Source: Fluctibacter corallii | GTDB lineage: Bacteria > Pseudomonadota > Gammaproteobacteria > Enterobacterales > Alteromonadaceae | Assembly (NCBI RefSeq): GCF_025751585.1 | Contig: NZ_JAOWKX010000008.1 | Span: forward strand, 1 to 64,000 | Reading direction: 5' to 3' | Length of the DNA stretch: 64,000 bases | Part shown: one piece after another, positions 1-8,571 of the stretch | Position numbering within the stretch: the stretch's first letter is position 1 | Layout of the letters: each line of letters opens with the position of its first letter | The notes under the pieces: generated by a model | Databases searched by the model: none | Told to the model about the DNA's origin: nothing | The model's input: only the letters and a program-made list of their open reading frames with translations | Program-made: the position numbers and the translations under genes

Positions 1-111
1 CTTAGACTATGTGTCTTACCAGACAAGCGGCCTGATAGAGTATATCCAAGAGCGGTGAGGGCAAAGCCAAGCAAATATCCTAAAAAGAAAAATGCCAGTC
101 AGCTTAACTGA
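1..111 (+). CDS. C-terminal end of an IS4-type transposase (partial)
   Basis: Frame 1 is open from the window edge to a TGA at 109-111, giving 36 residues. They are very basic and include RPDRVYPRAVR and KYPKKKNASQLN. This Arg/Lys/Pro-rich pattern (RP..YPR.V...KYP.KK) resembles the extreme C-terminus of IS4-superfamily DDE transposases as I know them. A strong inverted repeat overlaps the stop codon, as expected near an IS end. The catalytic core lies outside the window, so neither family nor intactness can be confirmed. Confidence 0.55.
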   Translation, partial: LRLCVLPDKRPDRVYPRAVRAKPSKYPKKKNASQLN

Positions 112-119
112 CTGGCATT
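91..119. repeat. Perfect 12-bp inverted repeat (probable IS end or terminator)
   Basis: AATGCCAGTCAG at 91-102 is the exact reverse complement of CTGACTGGCATT at 108-119, with a 5-nt CTTAA loop. It overlaps the stop codon of the transposase-like fragment. It could serve as the IS terminal repeat, as a terminator, or both. No target-site duplication can be tested because the other end is off the window. Confidence 0.6.
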
Positions 120-193
120 AGTCTCTAACGACGGTATTTTTTGTCGAAATAAGCCCCATAACGGCCTATCAATCCAAAGAGCTAAACGACTGA

Positions 194-880
194 CTACTTA
201 ATCGCAAACGTAACGGTCACGTTAGCGCCTGACTCTACCGCACCTTGCATAAGTTGCGGCATATCGGCTTGTGCCTTCATCATTCGCATTTCGGGCATCG
301 GTGTGTAGCTTGAGCTTTCTTCAATACGAATAACCTCGCCCAAGGTGACATTTGCTTCCTTTGCGAGGCGAGTCGCTCGCGCTTTGGCATTGTCTACCGC
401 CAACGCAAGTGCCCGCATGTAATCTCGTTCTGTGTGGGTATTTTGATAAGAAAAATTTTCGATTCTTGCTACACCGCGTCGAATCACGCCGTCAATTACA
501 CGCGGAAATTCTGATAAATCCTGCATAGTAATCTGCAATGATTGCGACACCATGAACCCCTCGTGCACCTGCCGATTATTTTCATAGCGATACACAGGGC
601 GAAATTGGATTTGAGTAGACTGCATGTCGTTGGGCTCAATACCTAAGTCTTTTAAGTAATCGATGACTTGGTTGTGCGCCAGACCAAGTTGCGTATACAG
701 TTTTTCTGCCGTATTCCCTTTTTCTTCGAATCCAAGTGTTAATTGAATGCCTGTGGGAGGGCTAGCGACAGAGCCTGCACCTGACACGCGAATGTATTTG
801 TTGTCTAGTGTGTCAGCTTGAAGTCCAGATGAGGCAGTAAGCAGCCCGATTAAAAAGCAAAGAAAAGCAGCATATTTCAT
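194..880 (-). CDS. SIMPL-domain (DUF541) periplasmic protein
   Basis: The protein has 228 residues. The N-terminus (MKYAAFLCFLIGLLTASSGLQA) is a typical cleavable signal peptide, so it is probably periplasmic. The mature part opens with the SIMPL start pattern (IRVSGAGSV...P..I.LTLGFEEKG). It carries the family's TQIQFRPVY and AKARATRLAKEANVTLGEV segments, and its length is normal. E. coli YggE of this family is linked to oxidative-stress defence, but the molecular role is unknown. The gene seems monocistronic. It ends just inside the IS remnant, which may have landed downstream of it. Confidence 0.85.
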   Translation of the reverse strand: MKYAAFLCFLIGLLTASSGLQADTLDNKYIRVSGAGSVASPPTGIQLTLGFEEKGNTAEKLYTQLGLAHNQVIDYLKDLGIEPNDMQSTQIQFRPVYRYENNRQVHEGFMVSQSLQITMQDLSEFPRVIDGVIRRGVARIENFSYQNTHTERDYMRALALAVDNAKARATRLAKEANVTLGEVIRIEESSSYTPMPEMRMMKAQADMPQLMQGAVESGANVTVTFAIK

Positions 881-1005
881 GGTGTATCCTTAACAAAAAT
901 AAATACTTAGCAAGTATGGCAGGTCAACCTGAACTCCCACTGACTCGTTCACACAAATATGAATAATCAGAGAATCTGACTTCATTGGTCTATTCTAATC
1001 AACCT

Positions 1006-1272
1006 TTACTGCACCAGATCATTATGGCTAAAGTAAACCGCGTTACCCGCGACAAATTTAATGTTGATATACCGCGCGTCTTTTTCACCCCAATAACAAT
1101 CTACGGTTCCGATCATGGTTTCGCATTTATCGGCTTCGCCGATCACACGCTCAACGTCTTCTTGTGACATACCCATGCTCAATTTGTCGTAGTTGTCCTG
1201 TGTGAGTTTGGTGCATCCAGTTACGGCTGCGGTAGCCGTTAACATTGCCGCTAACATGATAATACGCTTCAT
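1006..1272 (-). CDS. Small lipoprotein, DUF3862/BamE-like fold
   Basis: This 88-residue protein has a lipoprotein signal ending in the lipobox VTGC (Cys20). The mature region has the pattern L..DNYDKLSMGMSQEDVERVIGEAD, the helix-helix opening shared by the DUF3862 and BamE/SmpA small lipoproteins. Two further Cys (CETMIGTVDC) flank a beta segment and could form a disulfide. Its target membrane and partner cannot be read from the sequence. It is transcribed toward the SIMPL gene, with about 125 bp between them. Confidence 0.75.
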   Translation of the reverse strand: MKRIIMLAAMLTATAAVTGCTKLTQDNYDKLSMGMSQEDVERVIGEADKCETMIGTVDCYWGEKDARYINIKFVAGNAVYFSHNDLVQ

Positions 1273-1298
1273 TTATCTGTCCTCTTTACAAATGCAGT

Positions 1299-2528
1299 TT
1301 ATCCAAAAAACCAATACGTTACGGCAATGGCGGTAACAATGCCAGCAAGATCCGCAGTTAAACAGCACGCAACGGCATGACGGCTATGTTTGATGCCTAC
1401 CGCCCCTAAGTAAACCGCAAGTACATAAAACGTGGTTTCTGTTGAGCCCTGTAAAATAGATGCCAATCTACCCGCAAAGGAATCTGCACCATGATGCTGC
1501 ATCGTTTCAATCATCATGGCCCGCGCGCCACTGCCACTGAGCGGTTTCATCAATGCATTAGGAATGCCATCGACAAAGCGCGGATCCAGCCCGACTAATG
1601 TCGCAACAAAAGCAACCCCATCCATCACCAAATCAAGTAAACCACTCGCCCTTAACATACCAATTGCAAATAACATCGCGATTAAGTAAGGAATGAGAGA
1701 AATAGCTAGTTCAAAGCCTTTTTTTGCACCTTGTATAAACAGTTCATAACAATCAAGTTTTTTACGCCACCCCGCCAATAGCACCACGACAATGAAAGAC
1801 AACAGCAAAAAGTTGGCCACAAGCGAAGATTGTTCTGCCAGTAGCGCCGCGCTGAGTTGACCAAAATAAAGTATCACCGCCGCCAACACACTAAAAATAC
1901 CCGCTAAATACAGCAGCACCACATGATTAAAAACGTTAATTCTTTGCACCCAGCATGTCACCAATAGCCCTACCAATGTAGAAGCACTGGTAGCGAGTAA
2001 AATAGGAATAAAGACATCGGTAGGCTGTGCGGCTCCTTGCTCGGCACGATAAAGAAAAACAGCAATAGGAAAAAGCGTCACCGACGACGTATTCAACACT
2101 AAAAACAAAATTTGCGGGTTAGATAAGGTATCTTTTAAAGGGTTAAGAGACTGCATATCTTGCATCGCTTTAATACCAAATGGCGTTGCAGCATTATCTA
2201 ACCCGAGTACATTGGCAGACATATTCATTGTAATCGAGCCAATCGCGGGGTGAGAAGGCGGGATATCCGGCATTAAACGGCGTAAGAATGGCTCAACCAA
2301 TCTAGATAGCTTTGATATTAAGCTTGAGCGCTCTGCAATTTCGAACATGCCCAGCCAAAATGCCAATACCCCCACCAAACCGATAGCAATCTCTACGCTC
2401 AATTTAGCCATACTATTGACCGCCCCCATCACCTCAGAAAACGATGTGGCATTACCTAAAATGACAAATTGATACAAACACGCAATAAACGCACTTAAGA
2501 TGAAAAAAAGCCAAATTCGTTGAAGCAC
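1299..2528 (-). CDS. SpmA/SpmB-like fused nucleoside-recognition (Gate) membrane protein
   Basis: This 409-residue polytopic membrane protein has about ten hydrophobic segments. The N-terminal half carries the SpmA-type motif with NVLGLDNAATPFGIKAM at about residues 109-125. The C-terminal half carries the SpmB-type segment with KPLSGSGARAMMIE and LQGSTETTFYVLAVYLG. Bacilli encode SpmA and SpmB separately as spore-maturation proteins, whereas many gammaproteobacteria carry them as one chain. The substrate is unknown. The gene lies 26 bp upstream of the DUF3862 lipoprotein on the same strand, so the two may be co-transcribed. Confidence 0.85.
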   Translation of the reverse strand: MLQRIWLFFILSAFIACLYQFVILGNATSFSEVMGAVNSMAKLSVEIAIGLVGVLAFWLGMFEIAERSSLISKLSRLVEPFLRRLMPDIPPSHPAIGSITMNMSANVLGLDNAATPFGIKAMQDMQSLNPLKDTLSNPQILFLVLNTSSVTLFPIAVFLYRAEQGAAQPTDVFIPILLATSASTLVGLLVTCWVQRINVFNHVVLLYLAGIFSVLAAVILYFGQLSAALLAEQSSLVANFLLLSFIVVVLLAGWRKKLDCYELFIQGAKKGFELAISLIPYLIAMLFAIGMLRASGLLDLVMDGVAFVATLVGLDPRFVDGIPNALMKPLSGSGARAMMIETMQHHGADSFAGRLASILQGSTETTFYVLAVYLGAVGIKHSRHAVACCLTADLAGIVTAIAVTYWFFG

Positions 2529-2693
2529 AGGATCACTCTGTTATTTTTATAAGTCTCGGTAAACGTTATGAAATTCACGAACAAAGCGCAATGCTAAAGA
2601 AAAGAAAATAGAAAGAAAGGAAATGACGGTTTAATAAATTATTGCTACACAAACTGCAAATCAACACGTTTCGCAAAACAAACGCATCTCACC

Positions 2694-3308
2694 TCAGCCT
2701 AAATGGAAATAAGCAGTGATCCCTGCAAGAATATTTGTCATCGCCACGGAAGAAAGAATTAATCCCATCACTCGGCTCACCACGCTGGCTCCACTACTGC
2801 CTATTAATTTATTTATCCACCCTGCCATTAGCATCAGCAAATAAACAATAAATAGCACAAAAAACATGACGCCCACTGTTTGTGCCTGCTCCCAAATACT
2901 AAAGCGCGCATTTTCAGTTAACAATACCGCTGCTAACATGGCACCGGGGCTGGCTATAGACGGCACAGCAAGAGGAAAAATGGCCGTTTCTTTATGATCA
3001 AGTCGAACCATTTTCAATTCTTCGTCAGGTTTACTTTCACCGAAAATCATATTCAGCGCGAAAAGAAACAAGACGATACCCCCAGAAATCTGAAAAGCAG
3101 ACAAAGGTATCGACATTCCCACCAAAATCAACTCGCCAACAATGACAAAAAACAACAGAATGCCAGCTGAGACAATGGTCGCAATAAGGGCAATTTTACG
3201 TTTTATGTGCTGTTCGTACTGATTAGTGACTGCGATGAACACAGGCACTGTGCCAATGGGATCGATGACCGCAAAAAACACAACAAAGGTAGTAACTATG
3301 TCTATCAT
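2694..3308 (-). CDS. MarC-family integral membrane protein
   Basis: This 204-residue protein has six predicted membrane segments. It starts with the MarC pattern FFAVIDPIGTVPVF and contains FPLAVPSIASPGAML in the middle, both hallmarks of the MarC/UPF0056 family. Family members were once assumed to be drug efflux pumps, but no substrate is established. The gene has its own upstream region and is separated from the fused SpmAB gene by about 165 bp. Confidence 0.9.
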   Translation of the reverse strand: MIDIVTTFVVFFAVIDPIGTVPVFIAVTNQYEQHIKRKIALIATIVSAGILLFFVIVGELILVGMSIPLSAFQISGGIVLFLFALNMIFGESKPDEELKMVRLDHKETAIFPLAVPSIASPGAMLAAVLLTENARFSIWEQAQTVGVMFFVLFIVYLLMLMAGWINKLIGSSGASVVSRVMGLILSSVAMTNILAGITAYFHLG

Positions 3309-3370
3309 CAGTAAAACAGCTTACCCTGTTGTTGCCAAAATAGCGATTTCGCTCTCACCCTTCGCGCCCA

Positions 3371-4552
3371 TTACACACTCGTTAGCTTATTCTTAAGGCT
3401 AGTAACGTGGGTCAAAATGGTTTCCATTGCCTTACTCGTATCTTGCGCTCGAGTTGCATTTTGTTGCGATGTGGTTTGAATTCGCCCCACCAATTCATTT
3501 AGGTCGTTGACCACAGCGGTTTGTTGTTGGGTAGACGAGGCGATACTAGTATTTAAATCAAATATGGAAGACGCCGAGCTGTCAGCACTTTGCAGTGCCT
3601 CTGCCGTTGCGCTACTGCGCTTCAGACAGTATTGTGCACTTTTCTGTCCCTCTTCCATCGTATCAACCGCGCGCTTGGCTTCTTGTTGTAGACCTTCTAC
3701 CAATTTTTGAATATCGACCGTTGACGCTTGCACTCGTGATGCAAGCTCTCGCACCTCATCCGCAACCACGGCAAACCCACGCCCGGTATCACCTGCACGC
3801 GCAGCCTCTATGGCGGCATTTAACGCGAGTAAATTCGTTTGTTCTGCAATAGCTTGAATACTGACAACTACCTCACCGATATTATTCGACTCTTGTCCGA
3901 GCGACTCGATAATTTTGGCAGAGTGTTCTACTTGATTGGTTAATTTATCCACTTCTTTCTGGGTTTCAATAGCACCACTTCGGCCTGCCACAATTTGCTC
4001 TTTCACCTCGTTAGTAATAGACGCAGCTTCGGCCGTATGTTCGGCAATACTTGAGAACGCCTCCTTTAGCTCTTCCATTATTGAAGCGGCAGAACTGGTT
4101 TGCTTTTGCTGAATATTCGCACCTTCGGCATTTTTAAGCATAGCATCACGCCCATTGACGCAGGTTTTCTCTAACGCCTGTACATCTGCGCTATTATCTT
4201 TTATCAAGCCTCGAAGGTGAGTTAATACGAGGTTCACCGCCTGAACGAGTTTTCCTAATTCACTTTCAGACGGCGCAGCCAAATTAGCGGGCATCTGCGT
4301 ATCTGCTGACGAAGCATTTTTTAAATGTTGAGCAAGCTTGCTAATTGGACTAACAATAAATTTTGCAAAAAATAACGAGATCACCAAAAAGAGAACCAAT
4401 GCGAATACTGTCGTTCCCCAAACAACACCTTTAGATTCAGCGTCACTGACTATGATAACCGTAAGCACTAGCAAAACACTGTGTATTATTCCCAGCGCAT
4501 AAACACGTTGAACTAAACTCAGTTTCTCAAACACGAAACGCTCCTTAGCCAA
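3371..4552 (-). CDS. Methyl-accepting chemotaxis protein without periplasmic domain
   Basis: This 393-residue chemoreceptor has two membrane helices (about 15-36 and 43-65) separated by only a few residues. A HAMP-like segment follows (about 65-118), then a long coiled-coil signalling domain. The conserved hairpin tip is complete at about 234-270, with [19 protein letters not shown] and ADEVRELA. It should signal through CheA/CheW. With no room for an extracellular ligand domain, it probably senses a cytoplasmic, membrane or energy-related cue, or works with a partner. No che genes are nearby. Confidence 0.92.
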   Translation of the reverse strand: MAKERFVFEKLSLVQRVYALGIIHSVLLVLTVIIVSDAESKGVVWGTTVFALVLFLVISLFFAKFIVSPISKLAQHLKNASSADTQMPANLAAPSESELGKLVQAVNLVLTHLRGLIKDNSADVQALEKTCVNGRDAMLKNAEGANIQQKQTSSAASIMEELKEAFSSIAEHTAEAASITNEVKEQIVAGRSGAIETQKEVDKLTNQVEHSAKIIESLGQESNNIGEVVVSIQAIAEQTNLLALNAAIEAARAGDTGRGFAVVADEVRELASRVQASTVDIQKLVEGLQQEAKRAVDTMEEGQKSAQYCLKRSSATAEALQSADSSASSIFDLNTSIASSTQQQTAVVNDLNELVGRIQTTSQQNATRAQDTSKAMETILTHVTSLKNKLTSV

Positions 4553-4738
4553 TTTTATTTAACAAGTGTAGTTCAAAGATTTGTTTACTAAGGGCTTTTT
4601 ATTCCGTTTCAGCGGTGGTATTTTCGGTCAAACATTTACGCACAGTCAGTGGGTTGCTAACGCGCTGAGATCTGCGCAAATTTTTTTAATGCGAACACTA
4701 TAAATATAAATCACTTCGCCTCTTAATTAGGAACTCAC

Positions 4739-5770
4739 ATGTCAAAGCTTATTCTTTCTCTGGATGGCGGCGGAATCCGCGGCGCTGCCACCACCCAATT
4801 TTTGGTTCACGTTGAAAACACACTAGAAGAGAAATACGGTTTATCTATTCGGGATTGCGTCGATTTTTACGCAGGCACCAGCACGGGCAGTATTATTGCA
4901 CTGGGGTTGGCGACCACCAGCTTAACCATGCAACAAATCAACGAGCTATATAATGATGACAATGCCAAGCAAATTTTCTCTCCCACTGAAGGCATTTTTG
5001 AAATAGACGGACTCAATGCGCCAAAATATCAGGCTGAGGGCAAAACCCGTTTGCTTGCCCAACATATGGGCAAAGCAACATTAGGTGATACCCCCAAAGA
5101 TAAACACGTACTTGCCGTATCTTATGGTGTAGAAAGCAGAAAACCACAGATTATTAAAACAACAAACGATAACCATAAGTCGTTACTTGCCTGCGAAGTG
5201 GCAGATGCCTCAAGCGCCGCACCTACTTTTTTTCCCACAAAAGAAATGGCACTCAATGGCGTAGAAGAAGAGTTTTGGCTCATTGATGGCGCGGTGGTTG
5301 CCAATAATCCCACTATGTGTGCTATTGCTGAGGCAAAACATGCATGGGGAGATATACCCGTAGATGATATGCGAGTCATTTCAATTGGCACAGGCTATCG
5401 AACGCGCAAAATTAACGGGCTAGCCTCACAAAAGTGGGGGGGATTGCAATGGATAACAAAAGGTCACCTTGTAGATATACTTACCGATGAGCGCGTAGTT
5501 GCTTATCAAGCAGGAACAATTTGTAAGAAAGGCAGCTATATACGCGTCAACGCTGAAATGCGTATTCAACCTGGTCTGCCCTATCCGCCAGACGATGCGA
5601 TGGACGATGTCAGCACAAGTAATATTAAACGCTTGAAATCTATGGGCGATTTCTGGTTCAGTCGTTACGGTGACGCAGTGGTTGATATGATGGCGGCAAA
5701 ATACACCGGGGATTCTCTCGATCGAATTGATGCCAATACTGGCAATCCTCGTCCGATTGTAGCACCTTAA
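4739..5770 (+). CDS. Patatin-like phospholipase (CapV/Pat17 type)
   Basis: This 343-residue soluble protein with no signal peptide has all patatin motifs. They are the oxyanion hole DGGGIRG (9-15), the nucleophile elbow GTSTG with Ser48 (46-50), and the catalytic DGA with Asp183 followed by VVANNP. It is therefore a likely Ser-Asp lipid acyl hydrolase. Sequences of this compact form occur both as solitary lipases and as CBASS effectors such as CapV. No nucleotide cyclase, E1/E2/JAB or other defence gene adjoins it, so a lone phospholipase is the safer reading. The ATG at 4739 follows TAGGAACTCAC with a usable Shine-Dalgarno. Confidence 0.9.
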   Translation: MSKLILSLDGGGIRGAATTQFLVHVENTLEEKYGLSIRDCVDFYAGTSTGSIIALGLATTSLTMQQINELYNDDNAKQIFSPTEGIFEIDGLNAPKYQAEGKTRLLAQHMGKATLGDTPKDKHVLAVSYGVESRKPQIIKTTNDNHKSLLACEVADASSAAPTFFPTKEMALNGVEEEFWLIDGAVVANNPTMCAIAEAKHAWGDIPVDDMRVISIGTGYRTRKINGLASQKWGGLQWITKGHLVDILTDERVVAYQAGTICKKGSYIRVNAEMRIQPGLPYPPDDAMDDVSTSNIKRLKSMGDFWFSRYGDAVVDMMAAKYTGDSLDRIDANTGNPRPIVAP

Positions 5771-5929
5771 TTCGCGCTAATATAAAAATGTAGGTATCTG
5801 GTATGCTCAATTAGCCCCCATGAACGCATAATTTAGAAGTAAACGTCGTCTAAATGCGCGAACTTTGAACTAAAACAAGGCGTATTGCCTAGTTACTAGG
5901 CAAACAGTCATTTTTCTTTAAAAAAGGGG

Positions 5930-5958
5930 TTGACGCTCAAAGGGCATATCAGCATAAT
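5930..5958 (+). promoter_or_regulatory. Sigma70 promoter of the tRNA operon
   Basis: A -35 box TTGACG (5930-5935) and a -10 box CATAAT (5953-5958) are separated by the ideal 17 bp. The GC-rich stretch ACGCGCC just after the -10 box is the discriminator typical of stringently controlled stable-RNA promoters. The first tRNA begins 31 bp after the -10 box. Confidence 0.8.
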
Positions 5959-5988
5959 ACGCGCCACTCCACAACGGAGTACCCAAGT

Positions 5989-6065
5989 GGCTACGTAGCT
6001 CAGCTGGTTAGAGCACATCACTCATAATGATGGGGTCGCAGGTTCGAGTCCCGCCGTAGCCACCA
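5989..6065 (+). tRNA. tRNA-Met (CAT), copy 1
   Basis: This 77-nt cloverleaf has encoded CCA. The acceptor stem is GGCTACG/CGTAGCC, the anticodon loop CTCATAA gives CAT, and the T-loop is GGTTCGAGTCC. It closely matches the E. coli elongator tRNA-Met (metT) rather than the initiator. It is the first gene of the cluster. Confidence 0.95.
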
Positions 6066-6102
6066 ATACTTACTCAGGTTCGTCCTGTAGGTATTATACC
6101 AT

Positions 6103-6187
6103 GCGGAAGTGGTGGAATTGGTAGACACGCTGGATTTAGGTTCCAGTGCTTCACGGCGTGAGAGTTCAAGTCTCTCCTTCCGCACCA
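6103..6187 (+). tRNA. tRNA-Leu (TAG), copy 1
   Basis: This 85-nt type II tRNA has a long variable arm (TGCTTCACGGCGTG) and encoded CCA. The anticodon stem-loop CTGGA-TTTAGGT-TCCAG gives TAG. It resembles E. coli leuW, which also follows a tRNA-Met. Confidence 0.95.
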
Positions 6188-6193
6188 TTGTGT

Positions 6194-6268
6194 TGGGGTA
6201 TAGCCAAGCGGTAAGGCAGCGGGTTTTGATCCCGCCATTCGTTGGTTCAAATCCAGCTACCCCAGCCA
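6194..6268 (+). tRNA. tRNA-Gln (TTG), copy 1
   Basis: This 75-nt cloverleaf has acceptor TGGGGTA/TACCCCA and encoded CCA. The anticodon loop TTTTGAT gives TTG. It is separated from the Leu gene by only 6 nt, so it is processed from a common precursor. Confidence 0.95.
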
Positions 6269-6330
6269 CTTTTTTAGATGTAGTGGTTGATGTTATACAA
6301 CACGTTAATACAAAACCATTATATCGCGAA

Positions 6331-6405
6331 TGGGGTATAGCCAAGCGGTAAGGCAGCGGGTTTTGATCCCGCCATTCGTTGGTTCAAATCCAGCTACCCC
6401 AGCCA
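6331..6405 (+). tRNA. tRNA-Gln (TTG), copy 2
   Basis: This 75-nt gene is identical in sequence to the Gln copy at 6194-6268. It closes the first tRNA block and is followed at once by a terminator hairpin. Confidence 0.95.
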
Positions 6406-6411
6406 TATCGG

Positions 6412-6437
6412 ACGGTCTGCATTAGCGGGCCGTTTTT
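6412..6437 (+). terminator. Intrinsic terminator inside the tRNA cluster
   Basis: ACGGTCTGC (6412-6420) pairs with GCGGGCCGT (6425-6433), including G-T wobbles, around an ATTA loop. A run of five T follows. It ends the first tRNA block, so the second block needs read-through or its own promoter. Confidence 0.75.
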
Positions 6438-6500
6438 GTTCTAAACTTTGAGTTACCTCTTAGTGAAGAACACTAAAAATTTATTGGTATTGTTACCAAA

Positions 6501-6577
6501 GGCTACGTAGCTCAGCTGGTTAGAGCACATCACTCATAATGATGGGGTCGCAGGTTCGAGTCCCGCCGTAGCCACCA
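6501..6577 (+). tRNA. tRNA-Met (CAT), copy 2
   Basis: This 77-nt gene is identical to the Met gene at 5989-6065, with anticodon CAT of the elongator type. The 60 bp upstream contains only weak promoter-like elements (TTGAGT near 6449 without a good -10 box), so its transcription start is uncertain. Confidence 0.95.
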
Positions 6578-6611
6578 TCCTGACTCACCCTCAGGAACAC
6601 AACAGAATTTC

Positions 6612-6696
6612 GCGGAAGTGGTGGAATTGGTAGACACGCTGGATTTAGGTTCCAGTGCTTCACGGCGTGAGAGTTCAAGTCTCTCCTTCCGCACCA
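6612..6696 (+). tRNA. tRNA-Leu (TAG), copy 2
   Basis: This 85-nt gene is identical to the Leu gene at 6103-6187, including the variable arm and CCA. The Met-Leu spacer differs from that of the first block, so only the tRNA bodies are conserved. Confidence 0.95.
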
Positions 6697-6701
6697 TCTG
6701 T

Positions 6702-6776
6702 TGGGGTATAGCCAAGCGGTAAGGCAGCGGGTTTTGATCCCGCCATTCGTTGGTTCAAATCCAGCTACCCCAGCCA
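6702..6776 (+). tRNA. tRNA-Gln (TTG), copy 3
   Basis: This 75-nt gene is identical to the two other Gln copies. It is the last gene of the second block, 5 nt after the Leu gene. Confidence 0.95.
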
Positions 6777-6783
6777 CTTATGT

Positions 6784-6811
6784 AAAAGGCCTGCGATTTC
6801 GCGGGCCTTTT
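6784..6811 (+). terminator. Intrinsic terminator after the second tRNA block
   Basis: AAAAGGCC-TGCGA pairs with TCGC-GGGCCTTTT around a short TT loop, ending in T residues. It closes the tRNA region about 175 bp before the alanine symporter gene. Confidence 0.8.
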
Positions 6812-6986
6812 GCTTATCTGCCAACTACGCTTTCCTTGTTTTGATCAAAATACCTATATTTTTTGCCATATCAATTCAACACAACCTAACATAAATTGCA
6901 CTGAATAGACGCCACGCACTACTAGACACAACCAATATAAACCTTCAAACTGTTGTCATAAAAACAACAAGTTAGTAGGTACTCAG

Positions 6987-8405
6987 TTGGTTAACGACAT
7001 CGTCGCCTTTATCAATAATATTCTTTGGGGCAACGGGCAAATTCTCATTTATATGCTTCTTTTTGCCGGCGTTTGGTTCACAGTCAAATTAGGTTTCTTA
7101 CAGATTCGCCATTTCGGGCATATGTTTTCGGTCATGCGAGGCAGCACCAAAAGCGATGAATCAGGCATTAGCTCATTTCAGGCGCTGTGTACTAGTTTGT
7201 CTGCGCGAGTGGGTACGGGAAACTTAGCCGGCGTTGCTGTTGCAATATCTTTAGGGGGATCTGGTGCAATTTTCTGGATGTGGGTTATCGCCATACTGGG
7301 AATGGCAACCGGATTTGCTGAGAGCGTGCTGGGGCAACTCTATAAAGTACGTGATGATAATGGCGAGTTTCGGGGCGGTCCCGCCTATTACATTCAGCAG
7401 GGGCTAAATAAACGCTGGCTGGCGATTCTCTTTTCACTTTGCTTGTTTATGGGTTATGGCTTTATTTTCAGTGCCGTACAAGCCAACACCATTACCGATG
7501 CGCTAAATCATGCCTATGACATTCCAACACTGTATTCAGGCTTACTTATCGTAGCCCTTGCTTCTGCCATCGTGGTGGGAGGATTAAGAGGCATTGCCCG
7601 ATTCTCAGAGTGGATCGTACCTTTTATGGGGCTAAGCTACATTCTGGTTGCTCTGATAATCACGGCAATCAACTTTGACGCAGTACCTGGTTTGTTATAC
7701 GACATTATTACCTCCGCATTCGGCTTACAAGAAGCGGGCGCTGGCGCGCTAGGCGCCGCGATTAAAAATGGTATACAACGAGGCTTGTATTCCAATGAGG
7801 CAGGTTCAGGTAGTGTGCCTCATGCCGCGGCTGGTGCAACGCCCTACCCTAATCACCCAGTGTCTCAAGGCTATGTGCAAATGCTAGGTGTGTTCATTGA
7901 CACCATGATACTATGTACCTGTACTGCGGTGATCATTCTATTGGCTGGTGGCTCAACGAGCGACCAAATGGAAGGTATTCGATTAACACAAACCGCCATG
8001 AGTCAACATATTGGTGACGGCGGAAAAGACTTCGTCGCCGCTGCCATTAGCTTATTTGCCTTTACATCCGTAGTCGCTAACTACGCATACGGCGAGAGTA
8101 ACTTGCACATGTTTAAGCTAGACAACAAAGTGGGTCGTGCCGTGTATACCGTTGGCTATTTAGCAATGATTTTGTGGGGCGCAAAAGCATCTTTGCCTCA
8201 GGTATGGGCAATGGCAGACATGGCGTTAGGCCTCATGACAGTCATCAATATTATTGCTATTGTCTGGATGACACCCACTATTGTGTCGATTAGTCGAGAC
8301 TATTTCAGTAAGCGTGATCGTGGTGAATTGCCTGAATACAAAACCGGTGACTGCGAGATTCAAGGTACTACAGAAACAGGCATCTGGGATAAAACACGCC
8401 CCTAA
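6987..8405 (+). CDS. Sodium/alanine symporter, AGCS family
   Basis: This 472-residue protein has about eleven membrane segments. It carries the AGCS signatures SARVGTGNLAGVAVAI near residue 71 and GLYSNEAGSGSVPHAAA near 266. It should import alanine and perhaps glycine with Na+ across the inner membrane. The start is TTG at 6987. It is preferred because the N-terminus (VNDIVAFINNILWG) aligns with the family and the next ATG would delete part of the first helix. A perfect 10-bp hairpin lies 31 bp after the stop. No regulator is adjacent. Confidence 0.92.
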   Translation: MVNDIVAFINNILWGNGQILIYMLLFAGVWFTVKLGFLQIRHFGHMFSVMRGSTKSDESGISSFQALCTSLSARVGTGNLAGVAVAISLGGSGAIFWMWVIAILGMATGFAESVLGQLYKVRDDNGEFRGGPAYYIQQGLNKRWLAILFSLCLFMGYGFIFSAVQANTITDALNHAYDIPTLYSGLLIVALASAIVVGGLRGIARFSEWIVPFMGLSYILVALIITAINFDAVPGLLYDIITSAFGLQEAGAGALGAAIKNGIQRGLYSNEAGSGSVPHAAAGATPYPNHPVSQGYVQMLGVFIDTMILCTCTAVIILLAGGSTSDQMEGIRLTQTAMSQHIGDGGKDFVAAAISLFAFTSVVANYAYGESNLHMFKLDNKVGRAVYTVGYLAMILWGAKASLPQVWAMADMALGLMTVINIIAIVWMTPTIVSISRDYFSKRDRGELPEYKTGDCEIQGTTETGIWDKTRP

Positions 8406-8435
8406 ATTACTAGTTAAAGTACCTAAATACGATTG

Positions 8436-8466
8436 GCGAAGAGTGCGGTTTTATCTCACTCTTCGC
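8436..8466 (+). terminator. Terminator hairpin after the alanine symporter
   Basis: GCGAAGAGTG (8436-8445) is the exact complement of CACTCTTCGC (8457-8466). ATTTAGTT follows, a modest T tract, so termination may be incomplete. Confidence 0.65.
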
Positions 8467-8571
8467 ATTTAGTTGGGATGGCGCTTTGCGTCTACCTTCC
8501 CTCTTATCCTGCTAATTTCTTAGCCTGCAAAAAAGCACGCAATATGTTAGCGGTGTAACACCCCTAGCATG

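Noticed and set aside
4739..5770. CBASS operon around the patatin
   Set aside because: No CD-NTase, Cap2/Cap3 or other effector gene adjoins it; the neighbours are a chemoreceptor and tRNAs.
6018..6344. Minus-strand ORF of 108 codons across the tRNA genes, with a similar 85-codon frame at 6520-6777
   Set aside because: They are antisense readings of tRNA genes; their mutual similarity only reflects the repeated tRNAs.
6812..6986. Glycine or other riboswitch before the alanine symporter
   Set aside because: The 175-bp leader shows no conserved paired architecture that I can identify.
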